Assembly (NCBI GenBank): GCA_950295325.1
Contig: OX485803.1
Location: 77,453,554-77,517,553 of the forward strand
DNA length: 64,000 bases
Origin: Polytrichum commune
Lineage: Eukaryota; Streptophyta; Polytrichopsida; Polytrichales; Polytrichaceae
Direction of reading: 5' to 3'
Shown here: positions 1 to 10,518 of the stretch, in pieces
How the letters are laid out: each line of letters opens with the position of its first letter
Position numbering within the stretch: position 1 is the first letter of the stretch
Translations under genes and position numbers: made by a program
Notes under the pieces: generated by a model
Databases searched by the model: none
Seen by the model: the letters and a program-made list of their open reading frames with translations, nothing else
What the model was told of the DNA's origin: nothing

Positions 1-224
1 CATGAGGATAGTGGTACAAACAATCTCACCATAGGCATGCACCTTCGAGACAAGTTAGTTCCTTTCTAAATAAATTGATAATATCATTTAGTGCATGTTT
101 CTATTAGGAGTTACACGATGCTATAACTACACTAGAATTGTCCTATTAGTGTGGTTACCATCTGGAGTTATGCAGTGCTATAGTATTTGACTAAGGGTAT
201 CACTTTTTACCCACATAACATGAG
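1..224. other. non-coding, fragment of a local dispersed repeat
   Basis: No gene is supported. The first 30 bases (core GTGGTACAAACA) resemble segments at about 1347-1380 and 2566-2600, so a low-copy degenerate repeat is scattered through the first 3 kb. Confidence 0.4.
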
Positions 225-608
225 TACACTAAATATGATATTTAGTGTTGTGTGGTATTTGATGTCACTATGGTGACTGTTTGGATGACACTTCTCATGA
301 ATAATTTTACAAATACTCCCATGGATGATGGATGATGGATGAGTTCATCCAGTGGCCAAAACCCTACCTTCTCTTGTCAGCAACTTGTGATGAAATATTG
401 TCATGGATGATTGAAGTTTGGATGAAGAATCCCTTGATAAGTAACGGTGAATGCAACATTGTAAATCTCTAATCCCCCACGAAATTTACAAGGAATGACA
501 AAATAATGTTGGGTTAACATTTAGTGTTGTTGACACTATTCCACAATTTACAAATAGTATTGAGCAAAACAATTAGAATCGGTGACACCAAATATCATAT
601 TTAGCATA
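225..608. repeat. MITE-like repeat, family A copy 1
   Basis: A non-coding unit of about 384 bp bounded by inverted ends. The left end reads CACTAAATATGATATTTAGTG. The right end is the imperfect inverse, around 588-608. Each end is itself a palindrome, so each arm can fold alone. The interior aligns by eye, block after block, with 32312-32704 (shared blocks: GATGAAAYATT, CATGGATGATTGAA, TTTAGTGTT). No ORF and no clear target duplication are seen, so the superfamily is unassigned. Confidence 0.7.
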
Positions 609-1716
609 GCTAGTATGAACACTACATAATATGATATGACTTGCTTGATAAATAATGATAATATCGGTAATGAGTTATAGTAGCACGTATTTCTAAGTGG
701 TGACCCGCGCGAATAGGACAATTTAGTGTACTTAATGAGAATGTAATACTTTATCAAGTAGTGTCATTTATATTCTATTATGTTCAAAGAACATATTGAA
801 CTTTCCTTGTTGAAAGTTGAACTCTTGAGCAAGATGTTATTGCGTAACTTCAAATAATAACACACACTAATTGGGATAATCATTATAGATATAGCATGGT
901 GGGCTCCCAACTTTGAGATTCAAATGAAGAATTGTGGCAAAATAAAATAAAATAACCATTTAAGACATGTCTATCTTATCCTAAAATATGCAAATGCAAT
1001 TGAAGATATGAATATGTGACACCATGTGAATCGATATCAACTAAATTCTACATATATTTAGAAGTAATTTAGTTCTTTTGCACGAATGTATGAATTGAGC
1101 TCGTTGCAAAGGTGAACCACAATATAAGCATGAAACTCCTGGCCCAAACATGCATGAAGTCGTTTAATCGTTTAGAGGATAACCCCATCGGCGAGCCTCA
1201 AGCATTCCATTACACCATTTATGATATTTAGTGTCACTTACTATTTGGAACTTATGAATGTAGATTTCTACCATGTAATGTCCATACAAGCTAATTACAA
1301 AGGCATGCCACAAACATATCAATTGAATGTATCAACTATGTTTATGAGCACGGAGGCAGTGGTACATGTACATTCACCTTCATTCCCTGGACATCGATTG
1401 TAATAGGCAACCAACATCTACTTGATTGTTACCACAACTCGGTGTGTTGGGTGTCAACAAACTTATATGTTGTGGCAGGGGGATTCGTGAGCAAGGCAGG
1501 GCCAACATGCTCAAATTCAGATCGGATTGCTTGACGTTGGTTTTTCTTTTATTTTCGTTTGTTATGCCAGGAGTTTTTTGCATTCATTGCATGGTTCGAA
1601 TCAGTCCGAGTGGACACAATCGAGAAGACTCGATCTAAAACCAAACACTTGATCCATCCATGTCAAGAGAAATGCTTGAGAGGCCATGTCCCAGGATATT
1701 GGGTCCGAGATGACCG
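609..1716. other. non-coding stretch with one MITE-A end
   Basis: No gene is supported. Bases 1208-1255 match one end of MITE family A (ATGATATTTAGTGTCACTTACTATTTGG-type end, shared with 28156-28368), without a partner end nearby. Bases about 1296-1390 are similar to about 2514-2600, an old local duplication. Confidence 0.45.
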
Positions 1717-1905
1717 TAAAACTACCGGGTGATAGTGGAGAGGTACCCATTCTCAAACGGAGTGGTCGACAGTTCGACTCCTGTTGGGAAATCTCGTGTT
1801 TTCTTGACATGGGGAAAACTAGGTAGGTAAGTAGGAAGCCAAGAGCCCACCCACCGCAAGGTAGGGTAGTAAACCCCACCTTGCACCGATGACCGGGGAG
1901 AACTG
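1717..1905 (+). mobile_element. tRNA-derived SINE-like element
   Basis: A perfect RNA polymerase III B box, AGTTCGACTCC, lies at 1771-1781. A weak A-box-like segment lies about 35-45 bases upstream. The 3' part (GGTAGGTAAGTAGGAAGCC, then an AAACCCCACCTTGCA-like segment) is not tRNA-like, as expected for a SINE body. It does not fold as a true tRNA gene. Its boundaries are approximate. Confidence 0.5.
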
Positions 1906-2300
1906 GCAGTTAGTTACAGATGAACCGGTTGAGTTTGAAAAATTACTAGTTGATGTTCAAGACTGTAGGGAAATTACTGATCGTTTTAGAGGAATACACC
2001 CCAATTCAATAAAGGGAAACCGAAGGATGTGAACAACATGTAACTAGTTGGACTTGCAAACACTAAGATCAGAACCGATTGTGCCCAAAAATCTCCCCGA
2101 TCACTGCCGTAGACCAAGAAGAGTCTTCAACATGGGAAGGCCAACATGCTGAAATTGATGTTGGATTGGCCGACATTGGCTATTCAATTATTGTGGGGAG
2201 ATTTAATTTAGGGGCAGAATGGGTCGATATCGCAATGTTTGCAAGTCCAACCAGGTACAGGTTGACATCATTTGGTCTATATATATTTGTGAAGAATGGG

Positions 2301-2332
<32 letters not shown>

Positions 2333-3166
2333 TGTCCTGTAAACTGGTGGGGTAATTCTCCTGCATTGCCGCAAGTCAACTGTCTATTTGTGAGGTTGAA
2401 GCGGGCAGTTCATCCATCCATAACTACTTAACCAACCTTCATCTTTGGGAGGTTCACCCTTCCCTCCTTCCCCGCCTCATCAGCCCCCCCCCCCCCCCAC
2501 ACCCCAATCCCGATTTACAAAGGCCCGCCACAAACAGGCCACTTGGACACATCCATCTCGTGTTTATGAGCATGGGGACGCTGGTACAGACATTTTCACC
2601 CCCCTCCCCCCTCCCCCCTCCCCCCTTTCCCCTTTCCCCTTCCCCTGCGACAGGAGTCACGGAGTCATCCATGTGCCACAAGACCCACTGGATGATAACG
2701 TTGCTTCGGGTCGCAGGCAAGAGGGTGGATGGGGTGGGATGGGATGGATGAGAGTTTGTTGGATACTCCCGAGTGGTGAGGAGATGGCCACATCGGTCGT
2801 TCACAGTAATATCACAGGTTGACATGCACCGGAGAAGTTCTGACTTACTAGTGACTTACTACTTTGGGGTCGTACCTGGACACGGCCGCGAATGTCAACC
2901 AGGGTACGTAGGGGTACAACTCCAACATTTAATTCTTTTTCTGTTTTACAAGCTACATGGCTACCTCTTCCATGCTTACTTCCCCCCCCCCCCCCCCAAC
3001 TACATATTCTACTTCGCCTAGGATATATATGAGACATGCGTTTTGTATGAGATGCTCATATATGTCATGCCGATATAATAGGATTACAATACAAGTAACA
3101 TCGACGTGTTTAGGACACTCTGACATGAGTGGGAGCTCGTTCTTCCTTATCTTGATCATGTTTTAC
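1906..3166. other. non-coding with simple repeats
   Basis: Holds a (TA)12 tract at 2301-2324, poly-C runs near 2484-2498 and 2983-2997, and a CCCCTCC/CCCCTTT pyrimidine tract near 2598-2645. Open frames here come from the low-complexity DNA and look spurious. No gene is supported. Confidence 0.6.
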
Positions 3167-3169
3167 TAA

Positions 3170-3537
3170 GGGCCGGTTCACACTATGCCCAAGTCGAGAG
3201 GAGAAGCGTCACTTTTCTGGACCAAACTATGTCGAGAGGAGAAGCCTTTGGGCTGAAAATTTATATTAAAATAATCCAATGTCAGATTTTGAATATTTTA
3301 ATGAAAAAAAAGTTCGGCCTTTCGACGGAAGCTTGGGTCGAGCATTTTGCTCGAGAGGCCGAACCCTTGGCGCCATAACTTCCCAAAAGTGATGCCAGCT
3401 AGGCTCTTTTGGAGGAGAAGTCCTTTGGCCTTCGGCCTCTAGTGTGAAGGCCAAGAGGACGGACTTTGGACATTTCTGCATTTTCATTGGTCCAAATGCT
3501 TCTCCTCTCGAAGTTTGGCCATAGTGTGAACCGGCCC
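3170..3537. mobile_element. Tourist-like MITE (PIF/Harbinger)
   Basis: A 368 bp non-coding element with terminal inverted repeats GGGCCGGTTCACACTATG and its inverse. It is flanked on both sides by TAA (3167-3169 and 3538-3540). A TWA duplication plus GGGCC-type termini is the PIF/Harbinger signature. The inner part also has inverted homology (the GTCGAGAGGAGAAGC block near both ends), so it could fold into a long hairpin. No transposase is present. Confidence 0.88.
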
Positions 3538-3540
3538 TAA

Positions 3541-6500
3541 GCTTCCATCTTTTTTGATGGTGGGTCCCATTTAGTAGCATGTTGAATATTGGGAGAGGGG
3601 GTTTATCTCATCCTAGGGTGGTTCCATTGGGCCTTGTTTGTTGTCAAATATTCTTTTGCTTAGTATCTGTAGCTATGCAAGGTATCTTATAGATATTTGG
3701 CGGATATGTTTCATGAGTGTTCGATTTATGGTGGGAGGGGGGTTTTGAGGTGTTTAGTGCCTCAATCAAGTATACGTGTATGGCTCCTCTTACAATGGTT
3801 GTGATGGTTATAAGAGGGGTGATTGTCCATCCCATGTGTCAGAGTGTTCGTATGAATGGGTTGTACTAATATTGTTTTCATGGATTGGAGAGGCGGGGAA
3901 TCTAACATGGTAGTAGGCAAATTTGATAATTTGGATGGTGCTTGACGGGCATGCATTGATGGGGGGGGGGAGGGCGGGGGGCTAGCATGCATAGTATGTA
4001 TATTCTTAGACATGTTGGGCATGAGCATGATGTGGTTGTGGAAGCACATTGGAGTAGTCAACGTGGGACCATTATGTCTTGAGGTCTAGATGCTCAGTTT
4101 CCTACGTTGATAAGAGTAAAGTATAAGGTGTGTTTGTTGGATCATAGTGTATGTGCTATTTGGTGAATAGCGTTGTTATGATGTGCCATGCGTAGCCCTT
4201 TCATGTGTTTGTTGGGGCATACATAGAGTAGATGTGTCTATGTTCCAATTGCACTGATTGGCCATAAGGTGCAATTTGAATTTTGGAGTGTGATGGGCTA
4301 GAATAGTTTTTTTCTATGTGGTTGCCCATGTATTGACCATGTAGCTACTCTAACTTAAGTTATTTTTGTGTTCTTGTTGATGTAGGTGTGAAGGATGCAA
4401 ATTTCACCTTTATGCTCTCTAGTGGGGATGTTGATGAGCCAATATGGTGTGGTGTTTGCAATGTGTATATGGGGTGTCGGTGTAAGTCAAGCGCAGGTGG
4501 TCCCGTCATTTGCTAGTTGGTATGTTATTCATTGCATGTTATGTTGGTGTGAGCTCTTACTTTTCAGATTGTTATTTCACATGTGGATCATTTGATTTAG
4601 CTAGTTGTGGCTAAAATGAGTAGTTTGTGTGGGTGGTTGTGTTGAGATGATTGGGTCATATGTGGTTATTTAATAAGTAGATGTTTTTAAGGCTTTATGT
4701 GAATATGTAGGTGTCACGTGGCAAGTGGCTTGTTACCAATACTAGTATTAGTAAGGCATAAAGTTTTGCTTGACATATATTTTGGAAGTTGGGAAAGCGT
4801 TCCACGATGCACCGGGTTGTTAAACCTTATCCAACAATATATTCTTATTCCTTGCACATCAAGTGGTATGAACAAACCGTTAGTGTGAACACAATGTTGT
4901 GGGTTGTATTTGAGGGGATTTATAGTGTATAAAGTGGCAGGTTGTGGGTGGGGGGGGGGGGATTGGTCAAATACTATGTAGGTTGTTTTTGGGATCATTT
5001 GCCATGCCCACACAAGGGCCGATTGTTGTTCTTTGGAAGCAATATGAGTCCCCTTTTGATAGGAGGAGTTCACCTCTTTCCAGAATTTGCTATCGTCCAA
5101 AATGATTTTTTGTCACACTCATAGTGACCTCGTTGGATGTAATGTCTTGTAGTTTTTCTTATTCCCTTCACTAGATGCATACAAGACATAAATTTATATT
5201 AAGATGGATGGTCTCCCATTGTTGTGGCATGAGTGTGGGCATGCTATTAGCAATCCCAACTGAAGGCCATATCCCTTTTTCTCATAAATTTTTAGAACTC
5301 ATGGAAATATTTGATTCATAAACAAAGTCAATATTATCATGCTCATTAGATGGTCATATGTCCCCTTCCCCCCAATTATGTTGAATATTGACACTAGAAT
5401 GATTATTAAAATTGAGCACGTGGTCCAATCTCTTTTAGCACATGTTTTAGGTATTTGTTTTGAAACCACATGTAACCACATACCACTCAATAATAGGTGT
5501 TCGATTAAGAAGAGTAACCACATCAAGCACATCTATCGTGGTTAGTAAGTTCATGAGTTTATATGTAATTGTTTAATGTGATTGAGTAAGGCGGCCGTGT
5601 GTTAATCCAACTTAGCAATGATTTGGACCCTAATATGTCAATAATATTTGGTTAGGTGTGGATCTAAAGATGGACAACTAAAAGACAAGTGTTCCAAAAT
5701 TATTGGACTATGTGCTTGAAATATCCTAATAATTATAGGTTTATTACTCAACTTGATTGGAGGGATCGTAATTTGTATTGTATTGAATTTGATTTGGTAC
5801 AAATTGAACACATTCAATTGCAAGTGGTAATCAAAGCACAACCATGAATCCCATCTTGGAGGGACCCATATGACTACTCAATGAGCACATGAACCTTCAC
5901 CTTTTTCATGAATAGGATATTTATACGACTTATGAAAATCATGAGGCGAATGACTATGAGCATGATTCACACTTGGTAATCATCTTGCACTAATTATGTG
6001 TTTCATGTAGTACGAGAAGTGGATGCAAAGAACAAGGTATTTATGTAACACACATTTACCTCAGTATTGTATGGTGGGGAGTGCTAGCTTATGAGCAGTG
6101 AGCCAAGAGCAGTAACTTGTGAGTACGAGGAAGGCCAAATATATGGCAATAGACCCACTAGTATCCTATAGACTGGTTATTTGGCCTAAAGAATAATATT
6201 TTTAGGGTTCATGTATAAAGTTTCAAACATTTGAAGTTATTTGAATAAAAATTTGAGATGCCCACGGACCTTATTGACAAATTTGAAAGCCAAAATCAAC
6301 ACCATATTTTCTATTGCTCCATTCCCCAACATATAGGAGATAAAAATATTTTTCTAGAAACACTAAACCATTGGGAATATTAATAAAACTTGGGGGGCAC
6401 TTGTTGAGACTAAATTAAAGAAAGTAGATGGTGTAGGAGCAATGCTAGACTAAGATGGACTTGAAGTTAGAGTAATGTTATCAAGGTGTGACAATTTTCC

Positions 6501-7109
6501 CCCCTTATTAGTTTGGGTTGTAGCAGTAGCATGAGGAGGAGGAGGAAGTGGTGGTGGAAGAATGGGATGCACAAATGATGCCACATGTTTATGTTTTATA
6601 GCATCAATTTCCTCCCTTGCATTTGTTGCCTCTCCCAATCGGCTTAAGGTTTCTCCTCCAATTTTTCTTCAATCTTCCTTCTAATAATCTCATAGTTTCC
6701 CCCCCCCCCCCTCTTCCATTCAGTAGGATGGAGGATTGTCGGAGACTCAATAAATCATGGAAAAAAAACCAAAAAATTACGAGTTCACAATTTTAAGTGC
6801 AAAGTTGAGAATATGCAAAGGTCACCAACCTTGTCAGCCCAGGATTCAACAATGACGGAAGGCTTGCAACGGAATAACTTTGCAAGTATCCCACTCCCTT
6901 GTGAGGTACCTACATAGACAAACAAATCCATGCAATCAATCAAAATGATATTACAAAAATATAATTTGAAACAAAGTTCATGAGATGAAACACACATGTA
7001 TATCACATGTCTCCTAGTTGACTCCCTTCCATGACAATTTAATAGAATTGTAAATTTTGTAAGTGGAGTTGGTTTTTTTTGCTATCCCTCAAATACTCAA
7101 ACAAAAACA
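3541..7109. other. non-coding 3.5 kb
   Basis: No gene is supported. The plus strand is T/G-rich from about 3640 to 4720. G runs occur near 3960 and 4950, and a C run near 6700. On the minus strand, 6835-6915 reads as a possible exon (frame with GTSQGSGILAKLF, a preceding TATGTAG acceptor-like site). This is weak and I recognise no family. Confidence 0.4.
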
Positions 7110-7565
7110 ACCTAGGGAACTAGATCATAGGGAAGACTGAGCTAGTGTCTATAAGGGTTAATGTCACATTGAATTAAGGGGTTCAATAACAATCTAGGTC
7201 TTTTAGCCTTTCATTCCTTTTTCATTCAGCTTAATTTTCACTCTTGTGGTTCATTGTGTCTTCCATCATGTGTGATTTTGTCCTACGTGCTTGTGGACTT
7301 TTATCACTCTAATTTCATCATCTTATTCAGTCATGAAGCTCAAAAACTTGGCAACTTATCAATGGCTAATTGTTAGGACAAAGTCCAAGGTAATGTTTTT
7401 TGAGTAGCCGCATCGTCTTTACATGTCATGACTTATGTATTATGATAATCTCAAATTTAAATCCTCTTAATTTGACTTACAATTATTTGGCCATTCTTCC
7501 AAGACTGCAAACACCATCTTCATGTTTAGTTAATATGGTAACTTATCACAACTAATAACCACAAA
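7110..7565. repeat. dispersed repeat copy (partner at 20.9 kb)
   Basis: About 450 bp align by eye with 20925-21395. Shared blocks in order include GAAGACTGAGCTAGT, GTTAATGTCACATT, TCATTCCTT, ATGTTTTTTGAGTA/ATGTCTTTTGAGTA and CATGACTTATG. It is non-coding, probably part of a retroelement LTR or leader, because its partner lies in the motif-rich block at 19.7-22.8 kb. Confidence 0.6.
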
Positions 7566-7770
7566 TTTATGTAAAATCAATGCAGATAGATAGATAGAAT
7601 AGATAGAAACTCCGGTCCCTTTTTAGGGGCCGGCGTGAATAGAGTGTCCGTTCGTAATGCCAACAACCCAATGCCCACAGGACATGGGGAAGCAAGGACA
7701 AAACTACTCTCCTCTTTCGAGGATGGACACTATAGTAACCAAGAAACAAATAACATGGGCCGATCATGGC
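7566..7770 (-). mobile_element. SINE-like element with (TATC)n tail
   Basis: Read on the minus strand, the unit ends CCGGAGTTTCTATCTATTC followed by more TATC units (plus 7583-7603). A second sequence at 26400-26570 ends in a similar way on the minus strand (CCGGTGTTTTATCTATC). A shared 3' body plus a short-motif tail suggests a retroposed SINE family. No clear B box was found in the unit itself. Confidence 0.4.
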
Positions 7771-7822
7771 CCACGGGGTGCATGCCTTTTAAGTATAATT
7801 AGTGTTTTCGTAATGAGAGTGA

Positions 7823-7990
7823 ACACCAAGTCATGATTCCTCGGTTGGTTGTGGGAGGATGTTTGAGTTAAGACGTTCCGGGTTCGATTCCAGTCGAGTC
7901 CGTATGATCGTTTAAAATGTAAGACGTGACTTGGTGCTGCAAGTGAGTAAAAGGCAGGAAATTTGTACCAACCAACCGACATCAATCCCT
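7823..7990 (+). mobile_element. tRNA-derived SINE-like element
   Basis: A perfect B box, GGTTCGATTCC, lies at 7882-7892 inside a tRNA-like arm (CCGGGTTCGATTCCAGTCG). A degenerate A-box region (GGTTGGTTGTGGG) lies about 40 bases upstream. The unit meets the 3' end of the minus-strand LINE tail to tail at about 7990-8000. The body differs from the SINEs at 1.7 and 30.9 kb. Confidence 0.5.
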
Positions 7991-8049
7991 CATTCTGAGC
8001 TGCAAATAAATATTAAATATTATATAAGTTCTTGGGTTTTATGGAGGGT

Positions 8050-10308
8050 CTAAGTTTGGGGGAGCGGTTGGTGGTTTTCAATTCTCCTCTTATGGAGGAG
8101 GATGGACATGGCATATTGTATTGCAATGGTATTAATATTTTTAAAGGTATTTTTGATGGTAACCATGGGTATTTTGAGATTTTCTTCTAGTATTTTCATA
8201 GATGGGATGTGGGCCGTAGCTCGGGCCCCAACTGTGATGACAATAAGTGGTTCGATTTTCCATCCTCTGGAAGCGATATTATCAATCAATGGTTTGTATT
8301 TGTTGTTTTTTGCTTCTATTGCTTCTGGGGAGAATATGTCGTTACAATATGTGAATTCAATAAATTGTATGGTGAGGTTAGGGTCAATGTCAATGGGAGG
8401 GTCATTTTGATATGGTAATCCTTTAACGCAGAGTATATCAGGTCGAAACCTTGCGTTGCAATGACATCTTTGTGTGTTACATGTGCAGGGGAGTAGCCAA
8501 TTGGGGACAGTATTTTCTTGGGGGTTATTATTAAAGTTCATGAGAGTAAAACATCGGGATTTTTCGGACGAGATTAGGAGCTTCCTAATTTCTCCGACTG
8601 CTTTGTTATGTCTTTTAATTCGTAGCGAGTGTATATGTTGTTGGTTACATTTCAGTAGTACATGTAGCCAAGTGTCTGGATCATTTGAATTGCATATAGG
8701 GCACGTGATAGAGGGGTACCTCTGGTGACCGAAGAACAATTGTTTTCTAGCATTACCCATGTATGTTCCTGTGCGGAATTTAATAAGGCAGGATTTTTGT
8801 TTGTATGTGATTAAGGGATTTGTCCAGAATTCGTTGGACAATTCTTTGTCAATGTCTATATTTTCTGTCCATTTACACGTGTTGGGGGTTTGTGTGGTCA
8901 TGATTGCTATATTTGTTTCCCTATCATATTTTTTAATTTGTTTTTCTAAGAATCTTACTGGGCCTTTGTCTGGGACGTCTGCCATCGAGGCCCAGGCGTC
9001 CTTTTGATAATAGTACGGGGTGGCGTGGGCATGTTCGTATGGGTGGATGGCAATTCTGTGTTCTAATTCTAACCCGTCTTTTGCTAGTTTATCCGTTTTT
9101 TCATTACCGTCAATGTTGACGTGTGCTCTGACTTTGTATAGTGTGATTGGCTGTGTACGGTCTTGAAGGATTTTTACCATGGAGTTGAGTATGGTTTGGT
9201 TTGGGTGACTATTATGGAGAGTGGGGTGTTTAATTTGTGTGTTGAGTAGGTATAGTATGTTTAGATTGTCTGTGAATATAAATGCGGGTTCATTAGGGAA
9301 TTGTGTATTGATGATTCTTAGTGTTTTATGTATAGCCATCATTTCTGCACGTAGTATGTTTTGATGCCCATGGAGTCTTTTGGCGATATTTAAGCCTTTG
9401 GGGCTATAGATACCGTATCCAGCTCTTTCTCTTCTCCATACCCCAGGGGTAATTTCTTTGGGTTTTATAAAGGATCCGTCCGTGTAGTAGCTAAATTGGG
9501 AGTGGAATTTTAGCGGTAAGTTAGTTTGGTAGTTTGGAAGTTGTGGGGTGGAGATATTATTGTGTAGGGGTGTGTTTGGGTAGTTTGATTTAGCCCATTT
9601 TTTACTAGGGTTAACGGTGATGTTCGGAGGGGTGGGTGGTGCAATTTGAGTGTGGCTTTGTAGTATTTGGAGGTTATTTGCTGTGTCATTTATTAACTTC
9701 ATTTGTTCGTAGGTACCTATGTTATTATTTTGGTGATGGATACAGAATATTTGCATGGTAGATGGTTCTTTCCTTGTGATATTGAGCTCGGGGGGTATTG
9801 TTGGTTCTTCGTATGTGATTGTGTCAGCGGCAAAATGGGCAATGACATGTGTGTCTGGGAATGGGCCTGTGTGTGGGTTCGAATTTTGGTACCAATCAAT
9901 GTCTGGGGATATAAGTATAGTGATTGTATATGGATCATTTTGGGCCGCTATGCGCGCCCAGTGAATAGCTTGTTGTAGGTCTGTTGTATTATGAGGATGT
10001 GCGTAACCGATTCCTTGCCATTTATGGTCAAACGCTTTACCTAGGGATCCAAATATTATGTCTCGCGAGAATGGTGAGTAGAATTGGGTGAATTGTGTGG
10101 GGCATGTAACTGGGGATGAAAAATATGAGTGGTTAATATTGAATGTTGTAATCAGGAGATCTAATATTTGGGTTGGTATTGCATATTGGGCTCGTTTGAG
10201 TGGGTCATTTTTTGGGATACGGTATTTGTACCTTTGGTATAACCAAACAATTTCAGTTTCGAACGATTGGGTAGATGGTTCTAGACCATGTGTGTTGGTT
10301 TTTGCCAA
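8050..10308 (-). CDS. LINE C-terminal ORF: methyltransferase-like segment, RNase H, CCHC, restriction-like endonuclease
   Basis: 752 open codons. Residues 60-140 (SSPVTCPTQFTQFYSPFSRD, then IFGS, KWQG, AHPHN, WARIAA, LISPDIDWY) have the layout of phage/Dam-type N6-adenine methyltransferase domains, where NPPY or NPPF would sit at AHPHN. This is my inference. RNase H: TDGSF (D277), RAEMMAI (E322), FTDN (D347) and EKTDKLAKDG (D406), so all four acidic residues are present. A finger CPIC-x9-H-x4-C spans 536-554, followed by RIKRHN (563-568). The restriction-like nuclease has RPDIL (PD at 623-624), IEFTYC (E651, T653) and a KNNKYKPL lysine motif (667-673), the R2-type layout. The start is arbitrary, since the reading frame is a downstream part of the polyprotein. 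Confidence 0.82.
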   Translation of the reverse strand: MAKTNTHGLEPSTQSFETEIVWLYQRYKYRIPKNDPLKRAQYAIPTQILDLLITTFNINHSYFSSPVTCPTQFTQFYSPFSRDIIFGSLGKAFDHKWQGIGYAHPHNTTDLQQAIHWARIAAQNDPYTITILISPDIDWYQNSNPHTGPFPDTHVIAHFAADTITYEEPTIPPELNITRKEPSTMQIFCIHHQNNNIGTYEQMKLINDTANNLQILQSHTQIAPPTPPNITVNPSKKWAKSNYPNTPLHNNISTPQLPNYQTNLPLKFHSQFSYYTDGSFIKPKEITPGVWRRERAGYGIYSPKGLNIAKRLHGHQNILRAEMMAIHKTLRIINTQFPNEPAFIFTDNLNILYLLNTQIKHPTLHNSHPNQTILNSMVKILQDRTQPITLYKVRAHVNIDGNEKTDKLAKDGLELEHRIAIHPYEHAHATPYYYQKDAWASMADVPDKGPVRFLEKQIKKYDRETNIAIMTTQTPNTCKWTENIDIDKELSNEFWTNPLITYKQKSCLIKFRTGTYMGNARKQLFFGHQRYPSITCPICNSNDPDTWLHVLLKCNQQHIHSLRIKRHNKAVGEIRKLLISSEKSRCFTLMNFNNNPQENTVPNWLLPCTCNTQRCHCNARFRPDILCVKGLPYQNDPPIDIDPNLTIQFIEFTYCNDIFSPEAIEAKNNKYKPLIDNIASRGWKIEPLIVITVGARATAHIPSMKILEENLKIPMVTIKNTFKNINTIAIQYAMSILLHKRRIENHQPLPQT

Positions 10309-10518
10309 TTGGTATTGTTTCCATAGCCATGTTAGTCTAGCTTTCGGGATGGTAATGAGGTGTCGGCCATTGTCTTTGTATATGTGAGCGACATCGAATT
10401 GTGTTTGGATGGTATCAGAGTTTGTTTCGATGTCGTTTTCTGGATTGCATTCATTAATAGAGATATGTGCTAGTGGAATTATTATGGTTGGTGTGACGTA
10501 TCTTGTGTCTCTATGTTG

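Noticed and set aside
2445-2825. Overlapping open frames of about 125 codons on both strands
   Set aside because: They arise from C/T-rich low-complexity DNA (poly-C and CCCCTTT tracts) and are dominated by Pro or Gly. No family features.
4714-5100. 128-codon minus-strand frame
   Set aside because: No recognisable motif. Composition is explained by T/G-rich plus-strand DNA.
8102-10387. Several plus-strand frames across the LINE
   Set aside because: They are the reverse side of the long minus-strand coding frames and show no domain.
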